A stretch of DNA of 64,000 nucleotides, taken from Nitrospira sp. CG24C (GTDB lineage: Bacteria > Nitrospirota > Nitrospiria > Nitrospirales > Nitrospiraceae). Position 1 is the stretch's first letter, and each line of letters starts with the position of its first letter. Both the position numbers and the translations under genes were made by a program. The stretch is from NCBI GenBank assembly GCA_002869885.2, contig NEWR02000009.1:473707-537706 (forward strand), in the 5' to 3' direction. A model generated the notes under the pieces. That model worked only from the letters and a program-made list of their open reading frames with translations, was not told the DNA's origin and made no database searches. Positions 1-7,688 of this stretch are shown here, in pieces.

Positions 1-3
1 CGA

Positions 4-38
4 GCACAGAAGATCATCAGGCTCCATCCCCTCCTCTG
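4..38. repeat. partial copy of a short inverted-repeat element
   Basis: These 35 bases match positions 9790-9824 at 32 of 35 sites. At 9720-9816 the same sequence is the right arm of a complete inverted-repeat element, so this is probably the right end of a second copy whose left arm lies outside the window. I recognise nothing else between 39 and 193. Confidence 0.6.
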
Positions 39-193
39 TTCCGCGAGCAGGAGGACGACCAGGCTGCCCCTTTCTTTTTTCTGTTTCAGGAGACCTTGGG
101 CGAGCGAACAACTAAGGGCGACACGATCTCGATAGGCGACGGGGTAATTTCCGGTCTCCGATGGCGCGGGGAGCCTTCAGGAGTGACTGCTGG

Positions 194-328
194 TTACTTT
201 CTGCGTCGGAACCACGTCACAAGCACCGCGAGCCACGCGAGCCCTAACCCTCCGATGATGGTATAGAGCCACTGCTGGAACGTCACGCGAGTAAACTCGA
301 ATACCACCGCGTCAATCCAGCTCCCCAT
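194..328 (-). CDS. small single-span membrane protein
   Basis: A 44-residue product beginning MGSWIDAVVF. It has one hydrophobic helix at about residues 18-36 and a basic tail (WFRRRK), as expected for a single-span inner-membrane peptide with a cytoplasmic C-terminus. I chose the ATG at 328 because GAGG lies six bases upstream; a longer in-frame start at 379 has no such site. I do not recognise the family. It lies next to the nuclease-like gene on the same strand. A short reading frame like this could be chance, but the start signal and helix argue for a real gene. Confidence 0.4.
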   Translation of the reverse strand: MGSWIDAVVFEFTRVTFQQWLYTIIGGLGLAWLAVLVTWFRRRK

Positions 329-449
329 GTCAGCCTCGCAAAGAGGCGTATTGTAGGAGGGATGCGAACGACGGCGCAAGAACCGTTGTGATTCGTAGTG
401 ACGGCAGATATGAAGGGAGGGGACAGCGTCGGATGCAAAGAAGAGAAGG

Positions 450-950
450 CTAGTTGGAATACTTTCGGCTGGTGTTCTTCGGTAATTTCCACTCCCACGG
501 CGGCACGGGATTAGGCTCCGACCACAGACCTTTTTTCTCGGCCCTGGCCAGCTGCTCTACTTCACCAAGACTCTGCCCCTGAGACGTATCAGGTCGTGAC
601 CAGGCCAGCCCTTCCTTGACCAACTCATGCCCCACGTTGCGTCCGTCCTGAAGGAAGATTTCGGCAGTGGCCCGTCCCTGCCGGTCCCGCTTGAGAGAGC
701 GAACCACCACGTCACGGTTGCCCACATAGGCAGCCATCGCATGCTTCGCCTGTTTCCCATGAGGCTGCTTGATCTCAGGACAATCGACGTCTTGAAGGTA
801 GATTATTTCGCTGCGGCCATCGTGGCGAATGGTCAATCGATCGCCCTCATGGACAGTGACGACTCGGGCGACAAAGTCCGCCCACGAGAGAGTCGGACAG
901 ACAGCCATCAAGGCAAACACAAGGCCAGTTAAGATATAGTGCTTCATCAT
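450..950 (-). CDS. secreted thermonuclease (SNase)-fold protein, catalytic Arg altered
   Basis: A signal peptide (MMKHYILTGLVFALMA...) is followed by an SNase OB-fold domain of about 130 residues, so the protein should be exported. The core motif reads DVDCPE, which keeps the catalytic Glu (Glu43 in the staphylococcal enzyme). The later GR pair of QGRATAEI fits the position of Arg87. The residue aligned with catalytic Arg35 is Tyr (YLQDVDCPE, where the family usually has RLxGIDxPE). This may impair phosphodiester cleavage, so the protein may bind rather than cut nucleic acid. I chose the start at 950 because the signal peptide begins there; an upstream ATG at 986 would add a non-signal extension. 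The fold is clear, the activity is not. Confidence 0.75.
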   Translation of the reverse strand: MMKHYILTGLVFALMAVCPTLSWADFVARVVTVHEGDRLTIRHDGRSEIIYLQDVDCPEIKQPHGKQAKHAMAAYVGNRDVVVRSLKRDRQGRATAEIFLQDGRNVGHELVKEGLAWSRPDTSQGQSLGEVEQLARAEKKGLWSEPNPVPPWEWKLPKNTSRKYSN

Positions 951-1067
951 GATGCAGATGCTAACGCCCCCGGACCAGCCGGCCAACTATTTTTTACTTT
1001 TTGACAGTGACTGTTGGTGAATCATGCTGGTGGGAACTGCGCGTGACAGGGCGATCGATGAACAGGC

Positions 1068-1970
1068 CTATGCTGCTTGAGGCGAAGGGAAACAATACCT
1101 ATTCCCACCCGCCTCCCTCGCGCTCTCCATCGCCGCCTTCGCACTGGCGAATAAACCGTCGATCTCCTCGCCATCGAGGGGGTACGCGACGAGCCCGAGG
1201 CTCACCGTGACGTGCGTTTCTTTTTTATCGATGACCCACGGTTGCGCGAAAGCCTTCAGAATCCTGCCACCGATAATTTCCATATCGGTCCGGCTGTTGA
1301 CCCCTTCCATCAGGCAGGTAAACTCATCCCCGCCGAGGCGCGCTGCCGTATCGACTTCTCGCAAACACTTCTTGAGGCGATCGGCCGCCTCTTTCAACAG
1401 GAGATCCCCCATCTCCTGCCCACAGGCCCAGAGGGTCTCTTTGAAACGGTCGAGCCCGCACAGGACAAGGCCGACCACTTGTTTCTTACGCTTGGCCATG
1501 GCCACGGCATGGATCATCCTGTCTCGAAAGAGCACGCGATTCGCCAGGGTGGTCAGCGGATCCTGCTGCGCGAGATAGCTCAGATTTTGCTCGGCCTTTT
1601 TCCGTTCAACGGCATGCCGGACCGCACGAGTGAGCTGCGCTGCGGTCGACCCGTCCTTCATCACCACCTCTTGGGCGCCATGTTGAATCATCCGATGATC
1701 CGCCGCTTCATTGTCCTTTTCACCGAGCACCACGATCGGCAACCGGCCCAGCGCGGCCTGGATAAGATCCAACGTGTCCAAACCATGGGTGTCGACTAAG
1801 GTCTGATCCATGACGATGGCGTCGAAAGACTCTTGATTGAGCCGACGCAAAGCACTGCTGAGACGCTCCACGTGGGTGACCTCGATCTCCCCCTTCTCCT
1901 TCTCCCGCAGCATCTCAATGGCACGCTTTGCGTCGCCTGGATTGTCCTCCACTAACAGCACTCGAATCAT
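1068..1970 (-). CDS. response regulator with degenerate GGDEF domain
   Basis: A 300-residue protein. Residues 1-120 form a receiver domain with the acidic pair of VEDNPGD, phospho-acceptor Asp in AIVMDQT and Lys in VVMKDG. The usual Thr/Ser switch residue is Gly (VVLGEK). Residues about 135-295 form a GGDEF domain with an intact signature (RLGGDEF). Other active-site positions are changed. The first metal-binding Asp of the usual DxDxFK is Gly (LCGLDRFK), and the usual ND...GH reads LWACGQ. Cyclic-di-GMP synthesis is therefore doubtful, and a GTP-sensing or purely regulatory role is possible. No partner histidine kinase is adjacent. About 540 bases without a gene separate it from the tRNA. 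Confidence 0.85.
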   Translation of the reverse strand: MIRVLLVEDNPGDAKRAIEMLREKEKGEIEVTHVERLSSALRRLNQESFDAIVMDQTLVDTHGLDTLDLIQAALGRLPIVVLGEKDNEAADHRMIQHGAQEVVMKDGSTAAQLTRAVRHAVERKKAEQNLSYLAQQDPLTTLANRVLFRDRMIHAVAMAKRKKQVVGLVLCGLDRFKETLWACGQEMGDLLLKEAADRLKKCLREVDTAARLGGDEFTCLMEGVNSRTDMEIIGGRILKAFAQPWVIDKKETHVTVSLGLVAYPLDGEEIDGLFASAKAAMESAREAGGNRYCFPSPQAA

Positions 1971-2313
1971 GCAGTCCTCACAAATGTCCGTCGCCGCCTA
2001 CACGGGAGGCTTACACCCCTATCCCATACAAAACTGGATGTTCGATCGCGATTCATAAGACGAAAACTCGTTTTTCTCAGTGACAAGACTTCGAACCAGC
2101 GGATCGAGTCGATTCACTGAGAAGGATACTGGATGAACCGATCTGACGCTATCATTTTGATAAATCGAGAATGAGGCTTCGGCCCATGAACCTATCCGCC
2201 GCGATACGATGGAACGCGGCGATAGGCGTGAGGAGTAACGTTCAGGGATGGAGTACCGAAAGGATTGACCCCGCCACGCATCGTAGAGCGTTCCGGGATG
2301 GTCAAGCTATCTG

Positions 2314-2340
2314 TGGAGCCGGCGATCCGGATTGAACGGA
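2314..2340. repeat. 27-bp direct repeat of the tRNA-Thr 3' end
   Basis: This 27-bp stretch is identical to 2517-2543, the 3' end of the tRNA-Thr gene including its encoded CCA. The copies are 203 bp apart in the same orientation. Such duplications are typical of att sites left by integrases that use tRNA genes, but only about 180 bp and no integrase lie between them. It is best read as a remnant. Confidence 0.8.
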
Positions 2341-2389
2341 ACAACCTGTCATCGGTTCAGCCCTGAAGCCTGCCTCACCGATTCCTACA

Positions 2390-2439
2390 AAGGGGGTGTG
2401 CCCCCTTGTACGATCCCCACGAAGGGGGCACACCCCCTT
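2390..2439. repeat. G-run/C-run double hairpin beside tRNA-Thr
   Basis: Positions 2390-2407 and 2422-2439 are perfect 18-bp inverted repeats separated by 14 bases. Each arm is itself nearly self-complementary (AAGGGGG, four bases, CCCCCTT), so either one long or two short hairpins can form. Just downstream, 2450-2464 is a 15-base piece of the tRNA-Thr in inverted orientation. The stretch 1971-2516 has no gene that I can support. Confidence 0.7.
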
Positions 2440-2516
2440 CGAGCCCCCCAGGTCGTCCGTTCAACGAGCAGGAATGCGCACCCAAATGTGTTGTGGCGCT
2501 TATCTTGTGTGACCTA

Positions 2517-2592
2517 TGGAGCCGGCGATCCGGATTGAACGGACGACCTGCGGTTTACGAAACCGCTGCTCTACCAACTGAGCTACGCCGGC
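2517..2592 (-). tRNA. tRNA-Thr (anticodon CGU)
   Basis: On the minus strand the sequence folds as a 76-base cloverleaf. The acceptor stem pairs GCCGGCG with CGCCGGC, the D-loop region reads TAGCTCAGTTGGTAGAGC, the anticodon stem pairs GCGGT with ACCGC around loop TTCGTAA, and the T-arm contains GTTCAAT. The anticodon CGT decodes ACG (Thr). The discriminator is U, and the terminal CCA is encoded at 2517-2519. A partial copy of its 3' end lies at 2314-2340. Confidence 0.95.
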
Positions 2593-2654
2593 TCTCGCAC
2601 GAAGGATCACAACTTACACGGGTTTTTTCTCAGCCTCAAGGAATTTCTCTTCCG

Positions 2655-4553
2655 CTACTTGAACTGGGCAACCGGCTGTAACCTGACCGAGGCCCCCTGG
2701 CCTGGCCTAGGGAGGCAGAGGGGCTCCTGTTCGCTACCATACTGCTCGTGGGCGACCTTAAGCACCTGCCCCTTGATATAGGTGCAGAGTTCTCCCGCCA
2801 GGATAGTACCGTTCTTATCGATGTCTGCGGCGCCGCCTAGTCCTTTGAGTAACTGATAGGTGAACAGCCCATGCCGGCCCTGGTCATAATTATGGGCCTC
2901 CTGGACTGCCTGGTTGCCGACCATCCACATGATCTTCTCGTTCCCACTCCCCTCCTGCTCCCACAGTGGAACGAGCCTATCTGCCGCCGCCTTGCCAGGC
3001 GATGCTTCTAACGAGAGATCGAGCATGACGACGGCCTGCTGAATCGGCAATTTCTCCAAGGATTCCTGTAACCGGCGAAGCGAGTAGAGGCGTGTGCCGG
3101 ATGTTGCGGCACTGTCGAACAACATCATCGACACGGCGCCGGTTGCCGGCTCAACTACTCCTCGGCCCGTGACCGAGACATAAACCACGGTAGTGGGGTT
3201 CGTTTGTTTGGGCAGCCACTCTTCCAACACCTCGGCCAAATCGCTCTTAAGGGCATGGGTGTCGACGAGGGTGCGCACGCGCTCGGAAGGAATCCCTCCG
3301 ATTGATTTAAGGTACGCAGCCATGACCTCCGCATCTCGTGCCGCGTACTTGACTGGGGCAATGCTGCTCTCCCGAAACTTCCCCACGCCGACGACAATCC
3401 CGACGGCCTTAGGCTGTTTGAGCAGGCTGGCCCGTTTCGGCAACCGATCGACATCGACCGGCTGCGCTTGAGCCTCCGCCCCAGGCTCAGGCTTCATCGA
3501 CACCAGAAACTTCTTGGCGGGCGGCAGCTGGACCGATGGGGACTCGGCACGCAACATCAGCGTCAACTCCTCCTGCATAGCCTCTTTGACCCTGCCCACT
3601 TTGCCGTCCACTGTGAGGTGTTTGACTTCGCCAGGCTGCAGATCGCCGATGGATACGACGCTGGGAATCCGCTCGATCGAGGACGGCGTGGCTGTCACTG
3701 ACAATTCAACAGCTCGTGCGGTTCCAGGGCCTTCATTTTTAACTTCAATTTCAATCGTGATGGCTTCACCGGTATAGAGCACCTGATGGTGATTCTCGTT
3801 ACGGACGATCGCCCTGAATATCACTGTGGCAGGGCCATCGACTGGAGCCGGCACAGGAACGTTGATCGCCGACGGCGGCAGCGTGACCGTCGTCGCAACT
3901 GCCTTGAAGCCACCGGCCTTGCGGGCTTGAGCGGCATCGACAATCCTGCTGGACGTCCCAAGTTGCTGAGCCATACCATCCGTCACATATCCCATGGCTT
4001 CTCGAGCAATAGGGTCGAGCCCCTTCACCTCACACGATTTTTCCGTGACCTCGACTGCTCCACGGCCACTGCTTTGAATCTTCTTGCTGTAGAGGATCGT
4101 CCCATCCGCAGCTGTGTAGGCAAAGTCCAATCCCAGGGTCACAGTAGCTGGATAGCTCTTGTTGCCCTTTCGAGGGATAGCCAGATCGGCATGGGCCAGT
4201 CCCAATGCCACATCGACAGAGCCATCCGGCGCCGAGGAGGATCTCGCCTCGCCAACCAGGACCTTTTCAAAGACGCGTCCCGTTTTCCGCTCAAGCAATT
4301 CTTGTAGTGGGGCGCTGATCGGCAAGGATTGCCTCTGGCCACAGGCGTCCTGATAGGTGAGCTGTGCCCCGGCGATGCTAGGGTCGGATCGAAGTTGGAC
4401 AGTTAGGGGAAGATCGTATCTGAGAGTCGAACCATCTCGACCTGAGAAGAGCGAGCAGCTCGTGAATATCGCAATACCCATCCCCGCGACAACCCATGAG
4501 GCTGCACGAAATAGAAGGGTAGAATGCCCTGAATCAATGACCTGCACAATCAT
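2655..4553 (-). CDS. caspase-fold lipoprotein without catalytic His/Cys
   Basis: A signal sequence ends in a probable lipobox (IFTSC), suggesting an outer- or inner-membrane lipoprotein. Roughly residues 250-340 form a CARDB-like beta domain (IEVKNEGPGTA). The C-terminal 250 residues have the peptidase C14 (caspase) fold, starting at GIVVGVGKFRES...VKYAARDAEVMAAYL. The catalytic His of the usual SGHG is Arg (SVTGRG), and the catalytic Cys of the usual DxC is Ser (MLDLSLEAS), so proteolysis is not expected. A DKNGTILAGEL segment resembles the EF-hand-like loop seen in related bacterial proteins. The ATG at 4553 was preferred over a TTG at 4574; neither has a clear ribosome site. I infer a structural or binding role. 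Confidence 0.75.
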   Translation of the reverse strand: MIVQVIDSGHSTLLFRAASWVVAGMGIAIFTSCSLFSGRDGSTLRYDLPLTVQLRSDPSIAGAQLTYQDACGQRQSLPISAPLQELLERKTGRVFEKVLVGEARSSSAPDGSVDVALGLAHADLAIPRKGNKSYPATVTLGLDFAYTAADGTILYSKKIQSSGRGAVEVTEKSCEVKGLDPIAREAMGYVTDGMAQQLGTSSRIVDAAQARKAGGFKAVATTVTLPPSAINVPVPAPVDGPATVIFRAIVRNENHHQVLYTGEAITIEIEVKNEGPGTARAVELSVTATPSSIERIPSVVSIGDLQPGEVKHLTVDGKVGRVKEAMQEELTLMLRAESPSVQLPPAKKFLVSMKPEPGAEAQAQPVDVDRLPKRASLLKQPKAVGIVVGVGKFRESSIAPVKYAARDAEVMAAYLKSIGGIPSERVRTLVDTHALKSDLAEVLEEWLPKQTNPTTVVYVSVTGRGVVEPATGAVSMMLFDSAATSGTRLYSLRRLQESLEKLPIQQAVVMLDLSLEASPGKAAADRLVPLWEQEGSGNEKIMWMVGNQAVQEAHNYDQGRHGLFTYQLLKGLGGAADIDKNGTILAGELCTYIKGQVLKVAHEQYGSEQEPLCLPRPGQGASVRLQPVAQFK

Positions 4554-4574
4554 TCTTATACAGAAAAGACTCAA

Positions 4575-4704
4575 GTCAGTCTATCTGGTCTGTCTGGTCT
4601 ATTCGGTCTATCTGGTCTATTCGGTCTATTCGCCCTCAAGACCCGGATAGATCAGTTCTTAGACGAGATAGACAAGAGAGACCAGACAGACCAAATAGAC
4701 CACG
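4575..4704. repeat. 9-bp-period inverted-arm element (class A, copy 1)
   Basis: The left arm (about 4579-4632) repeats TGGTCTATT-like 9-mers. The right arm (about 4665-4704) repeats their complement, AGACCAAAT-like. The arms could pair as a long imperfect stem. It separates the divergent caspase-like and ubiA genes. Confidence 0.75.
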
Positions 4705-4750
4705 TCTCTCACCGTTGACAGCCCCGCACCCCTCGGCTAAGTTCACCCGC

Positions 4751-5650
4751 ATGAGCGAGTCAATTTCACCGGCGCCGGGAGCGCCATCATCACCTCGACT
4801 CTCCTGGTCCGCCGTCAGCCGGCTCATTCGCCTCCAAAACCAGACTGGGACCTGGCTGCTCATGCTCCCGACTCTCTGGTCTTTGGTGTTGGCCGCACGC
4901 GGCATGCCTCCGCTTCGCCTGTTCGTGATCTTCGTCACCGGGTCTTTTGTGATGCGCAGCGCAGGGGTGGTGATGAACGATTTTGCTGATCGATCGTTCG
5001 ACCGGCATGTGGCCCGTACCAAGGTGCGGCCACTTGCGTCTGGTGAACTCAGTGCCACACACGCTATGCTGGTCGCCAGTCTCCTCCTGTTGCTTGCCGG
5101 AATGCTTGTGCTGCTCCTTGACCCGCTGACGATCCTTCTGAGCCCGATCGCCGTCCTCTTGGCAGCCATCTATCCCCTAGCAAAACGCGTGATCCACATC
5201 CCACAGGCCATGTTGGGTATCGCCTTCGGATGGGGTACCATCATGGCCTGGACCGCCTCGCGGGGAGCTATCGACGCGCCGGCCTGGTGTCTATTCACTG
5301 CGACAATCTGTTGGGCGATTGGATACGATACGATCTACGCGCTTCAAGATCGGGAAGACGATCGCCGGATCGGCGTGAAATCCTCGGCGTTGTTGTTCGG
5401 TTCGTCGGCCTGGATCGCCGTCGGCACAGTTTTCTGCGCGATGCTGCTGCTATTGGGGCTTGCGGGCTGGCTCGCCGATATCGGTTGGATCTACTATGCA
5501 GCGCTCGCTGCCATTGGAGCATGGTGCCTGAGGCAAGCCCTACAGCTCAGAGAACCCGTGACGACCCCCACCGCCTTCCGCATGTTTCAGCAACATGTCT
5601 GGGTAGGAACCGCCGTCTTTATAGGAATGATCGCAGGATTTCTGCTGTAA
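4751..5650 (+). CDS. ubiA: UbiA-family prenyltransferase, copy 1
   Basis: An integral-membrane enzyme of 299 residues that transfers a polyprenyl chain to an aromatic acceptor, probably in quinone synthesis. The first Asp-rich motif reads NDFADRSFDRHVARTKVRP, very like E. coli UbiA. The second reads YALQDREDDRRIG. Seven or more hydrophobic helices follow. The ATG at 4751 matches the start of the second copy at 6695, and the two proteins are nearly identical through the core. The gene is half of a tandem duplication with the pseudogene at 5773-6503. An organism using menaquinone through the futalosine route would also need a UbiA-type enzyme, so the exact acceptor is uncertain. Confidence 0.88.
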   Translation: MSESISPAPGAPSSPRLSWSAVSRLIRLQNQTGTWLLMLPTLWSLVLAARGMPPLRLFVIFVTGSFVMRSAGVVMNDFADRSFDRHVARTKVRPLASGELSATHAMLVASLLLLLAGMLVLLLDPLTILLSPIAVLLAAIYPLAKRVIHIPQAMLGIAFGWGTIMAWTASRGAIDAPAWCLFTATICWAIGYDTIYALQDREDDRRIGVKSSALLFGSSAWIAVGTVFCAMLLLLGLAGWLADIGWIYYAALAAIGAWCLRQALQLREPVTTPTAFRMFQQHVWVGTAVFIGMIAGFLL

Positions 5651-5667
5651 CCGATTAAAACAGTTAG

Positions 5668-5750
5668 CTGGTTTGTTTGGTCTATTTGGTTTTTGGTTGA
5701 GCGAAACTAACCAGATGAACCAAATAAACCAGAGAAACCAAACGAACCTA
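5668..5750. repeat. 9-bp-period inverted-arm element (class A, copy 2)
   Basis: A T/G-rich arm (5668-5697) and an A/C-rich arm (5708-5750) flank the centre GGTTGAGCGAAACTAACC. The right arm repeats AACCARNNN words with a strict 9-base step. It lies between the convergent ubiA copy 1 and the cytochrome pseudogene, where it may also act as a terminator. Confidence 0.85.
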
Positions 5751-5772
5751 GCATATCTCAGGTCTGCTACGT

Positions 5773-6503
5773 TTATTTCTTCGTCTTCTCTGCCGTGGCC
5801 GCATCCTTTTTGGCCTGGGCCGCAGCCTTTTCCGCTTCAGCCTTTTCCGCCGCAGCCGCAGCTGCAGCCTTCTGGATGTCTTCCTCGGTCGTCATCGATT
5901 TCAACGTCGTCAGGTACAGTGTCACGGCCTTGGCATCGGCATCGCTGAGCCCGAGCGCCGGCATCCTGGATTCCGCATTCATGGCCTGCGGGTTCTTCAA
6001 CCACCGGTAGACCCAGGTCCCATTCAATCTGAACCCCGCCCGGTCGAGCGCCGGCCCGACCTTGCCGCCATCTTTACCGATACTATGGCACCCGTTGCAC
6101 CCATACTTGTTTTCATAGAGCCGTTGGCCAAGGGCCACCGTCTTGGCAAGCTGGTCCGGCTTTATCGCGAGATCCGGTCTGGGAACGCTTGTGCCTTTTC
6201 CTGGTCTCGTCACGAGATTCGTCATGACAGCCTGTGCGGCATCAAGTTCTTTTTTCGCTTTGACCATGACTGCTAATTCATTGGCATAGGAGGACTCGTC
6301 TGGCTCGACGTCCTTCTTCAGCGCTTCGCTCTTCTTTTCCGCTTCTTCGCTGGCTTGTTTTTCCGCCGCCTCATACGCCTTCGTGGCCTGCTCTAAATTC
6401 GTTTTTGCAGTTAGGAGCGCCGTCTCCAGCTGTTTCTTCCGTTCCTCGACTTTAAACTCCATCTTTCCGCCATGGAGACCGCGAACATACCCGACAATGG
6501 CCC
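5773..6503 (-). pseudogene. 5'-truncated copy of the dihaem cytochrome c gene
   Basis: The sequence matches the C-terminal two thirds of the gene at 7689-8789: a Lys/Glu/Ala-rich coiled coil, then one CNGCH haem site and an Ala-rich tail. Identity stops sharply at about 6503, inside the codons for AIVGYVRGLHGG. The signal peptide, lipobox and first haem site are absent, and the sequence upstream is unrelated. An ATG at 6462 could start a 229-residue product, but it would lack an export signal and so could not be matured as a c-type cytochrome. It is the broken half of the tandem duplication. Confidence 0.85.
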
Positions 6504-6584
6504 CTCTTCTCGCGGTTTGAAAAACTCGATGTCATGTTCCTCGCGTTCATCACGTTCGCGTTGATCGTCGATGGCTTGCGGTAG
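6504..6584 (+). other. possible gene-end remnant at the duplication junction
   Basis: Directly beyond the duplication breakpoint a plus-strand frame reads RFEKLDVMFLAFITFALIVD and ends at TAG (6582-6584). This looks like the hydrophobic C-terminus of a lost membrane protein. It is short, so chance cannot be excluded. Confidence 0.25.
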
Positions 6585-6600
6585 TGTTAACAGGCCCTAG

Positions 6601-6643
6601 TTCAACCAAACAAACTAGACAGACCAAATACACAAGAGAAACC
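6601..6643. repeat. 9-bp-period repeat, right arm only (class A, copy 3)
   Basis: It contains AACCAAACA-, AGACCAAAT- and GAAACC-type words upstream of ubiA copy 2, in the same place as the right arm of copy 1 upstream of ubiA copy 1. The duplicated unit therefore probably began inside this element. Confidence 0.6.
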
Positions 6644-6694
6644 CTCCGCCTCCCGTCGTTGACAGGCCCGCACCCCTCGGTTAAGTTCACTCGC

Positions 6695-7594
6695 ATGACT
6701 GAGCCCTTTGCCCCGACACCGCAGTCAGCATCGACACCTCAACTCTCCTGGTCGGCTATCAGCCGACTTATTCGACTTCAGAATCAGACCGGAACCTGGC
6801 TGCTCATGTTCCCGACTCTATGGTCCTTAGCGTTGGCTGCTCGAGGCATCCCCCCGCTTCGCTTGCTCGCCATCTTTGTCGCCGGTTCCTTTGTGATGCG
6901 CAGCGCAGGGGTCGTGATGAACGATTTTGCGGACCGATCGTTCGATCGGCATGTGGCGCGCACACGGGTCCGGCCACTCGCGTCGGGCGAGCTCAGTGCA
7001 ACACATGCGCTTCTGATCTGCGGATTCTTTCTGTTGTTGGCAGGAACGCTCGTGTGGTTCCTCGACCCCTTGACGATCCTCTTGAGTCCCATTGCCGTGC
7101 TTTTGGCCGGCCTCTACCCATTAGCCAAACGCGTCATTCATATCCCGCAAGCGATGCTGGGTATTGCCTTCGGCTGGGGCACGATCATGGCCTGGACCGC
7201 CTCGCGAGGAGATATCGAAGCCCCGGCTTGGTGCCTGTTTGCAGCTACGGTCTTTTGGGCGATCGGATACGATACGATCTACGCGCTCCAAGATCGAGAA
7301 GACGATCGTCGAATCGGCGTGAAATCCTCAGCGCTGTTGTTCGATTCGTCGACGTGGATCGCGGTCGGCGCAGTCTTTTCCGCCATGCTGCTATTGCTGG
7401 GACTCGCTGGCTGGTTTGCCCAGATTGGCTGGATCTACTATGTCGCGCTCGCCGCCATCGGTGTGTGGTGTCTGAAACAGGCTCTACAACTCAGACAGGC
7501 GGTACCAGCTCCTACCGCCTTCCACATGTTTCAGCAACATGTATGGGTAGGAGGGGCTGTCTTTATCGGAATGATTGCGGGATTTCTGCTGTAA
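6695..7594 (+). CDS. ubiA: UbiA-family prenyltransferase, copy 2
   Basis: A 299-residue membrane prenyltransferase, very similar to the gene at 4751-5650 along its whole length. Both Asp-rich motifs are intact (NDFADRSFDRHVARTRVRP and YALQDREDDRRIG). Differences are concentrated at the N-terminus and in the last membrane helices. It is convergent with the intact dihaem cytochrome c gene, so this is probably the ancestral locus and 4751-6503 the duplicate. Two intact copies could raise dosage for quinone synthesis, or they could be diverging in acceptor. Nothing in the motifs separates them. Confidence 0.88.
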   Translation: MTEPFAPTPQSASTPQLSWSAISRLIRLQNQTGTWLLMFPTLWSLALAARGIPPLRLLAIFVAGSFVMRSAGVVMNDFADRSFDRHVARTRVRPLASGELSATHALLICGFFLLLAGTLVWFLDPLTILLSPIAVLLAGLYPLAKRVIHIPQAMLGIAFGWGTIMAWTASRGDIEAPAWCLFAATVFWAIGYDTIYALQDREDDRRIGVKSSALLFDSSTWIAVGAVFSAMLLLLGLAGWFAQIGWIYYVALAAIGVWCLKQALQLRQAVPAPTAFHMFQQHVWVGGAVFIGMIAGFLL

Positions 7595-7612
7595 CCACAG
7601 GATGCCGGAACA

Positions 7613-7663
7613 GCCTATCTCGTCTATCTGGTTAGTTCCGTTCAACTAGACAGACAATATAAC
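7613..7663. repeat. 9-bp-period element, degenerate (class A, copy 4)
   Basis: It shows the central CTGGTTAGTTCCGTTCAAC motif, with short TCTATCTGG and AGACAGAC arms. It occupies the convergent gap between ubiA copy 2 and the cytochrome c gene, equivalent to copy 2 in the duplicated unit. Confidence 0.55.
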
Positions 7664-7688
7664 TTAGCTTCTCTCAGGCCTGCTACGC

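Noticed and set aside
2314-2592. Active genomic island at tRNA-Thr
   Set aside because: Only about 200 bp between the repeats and no integrase on either side.
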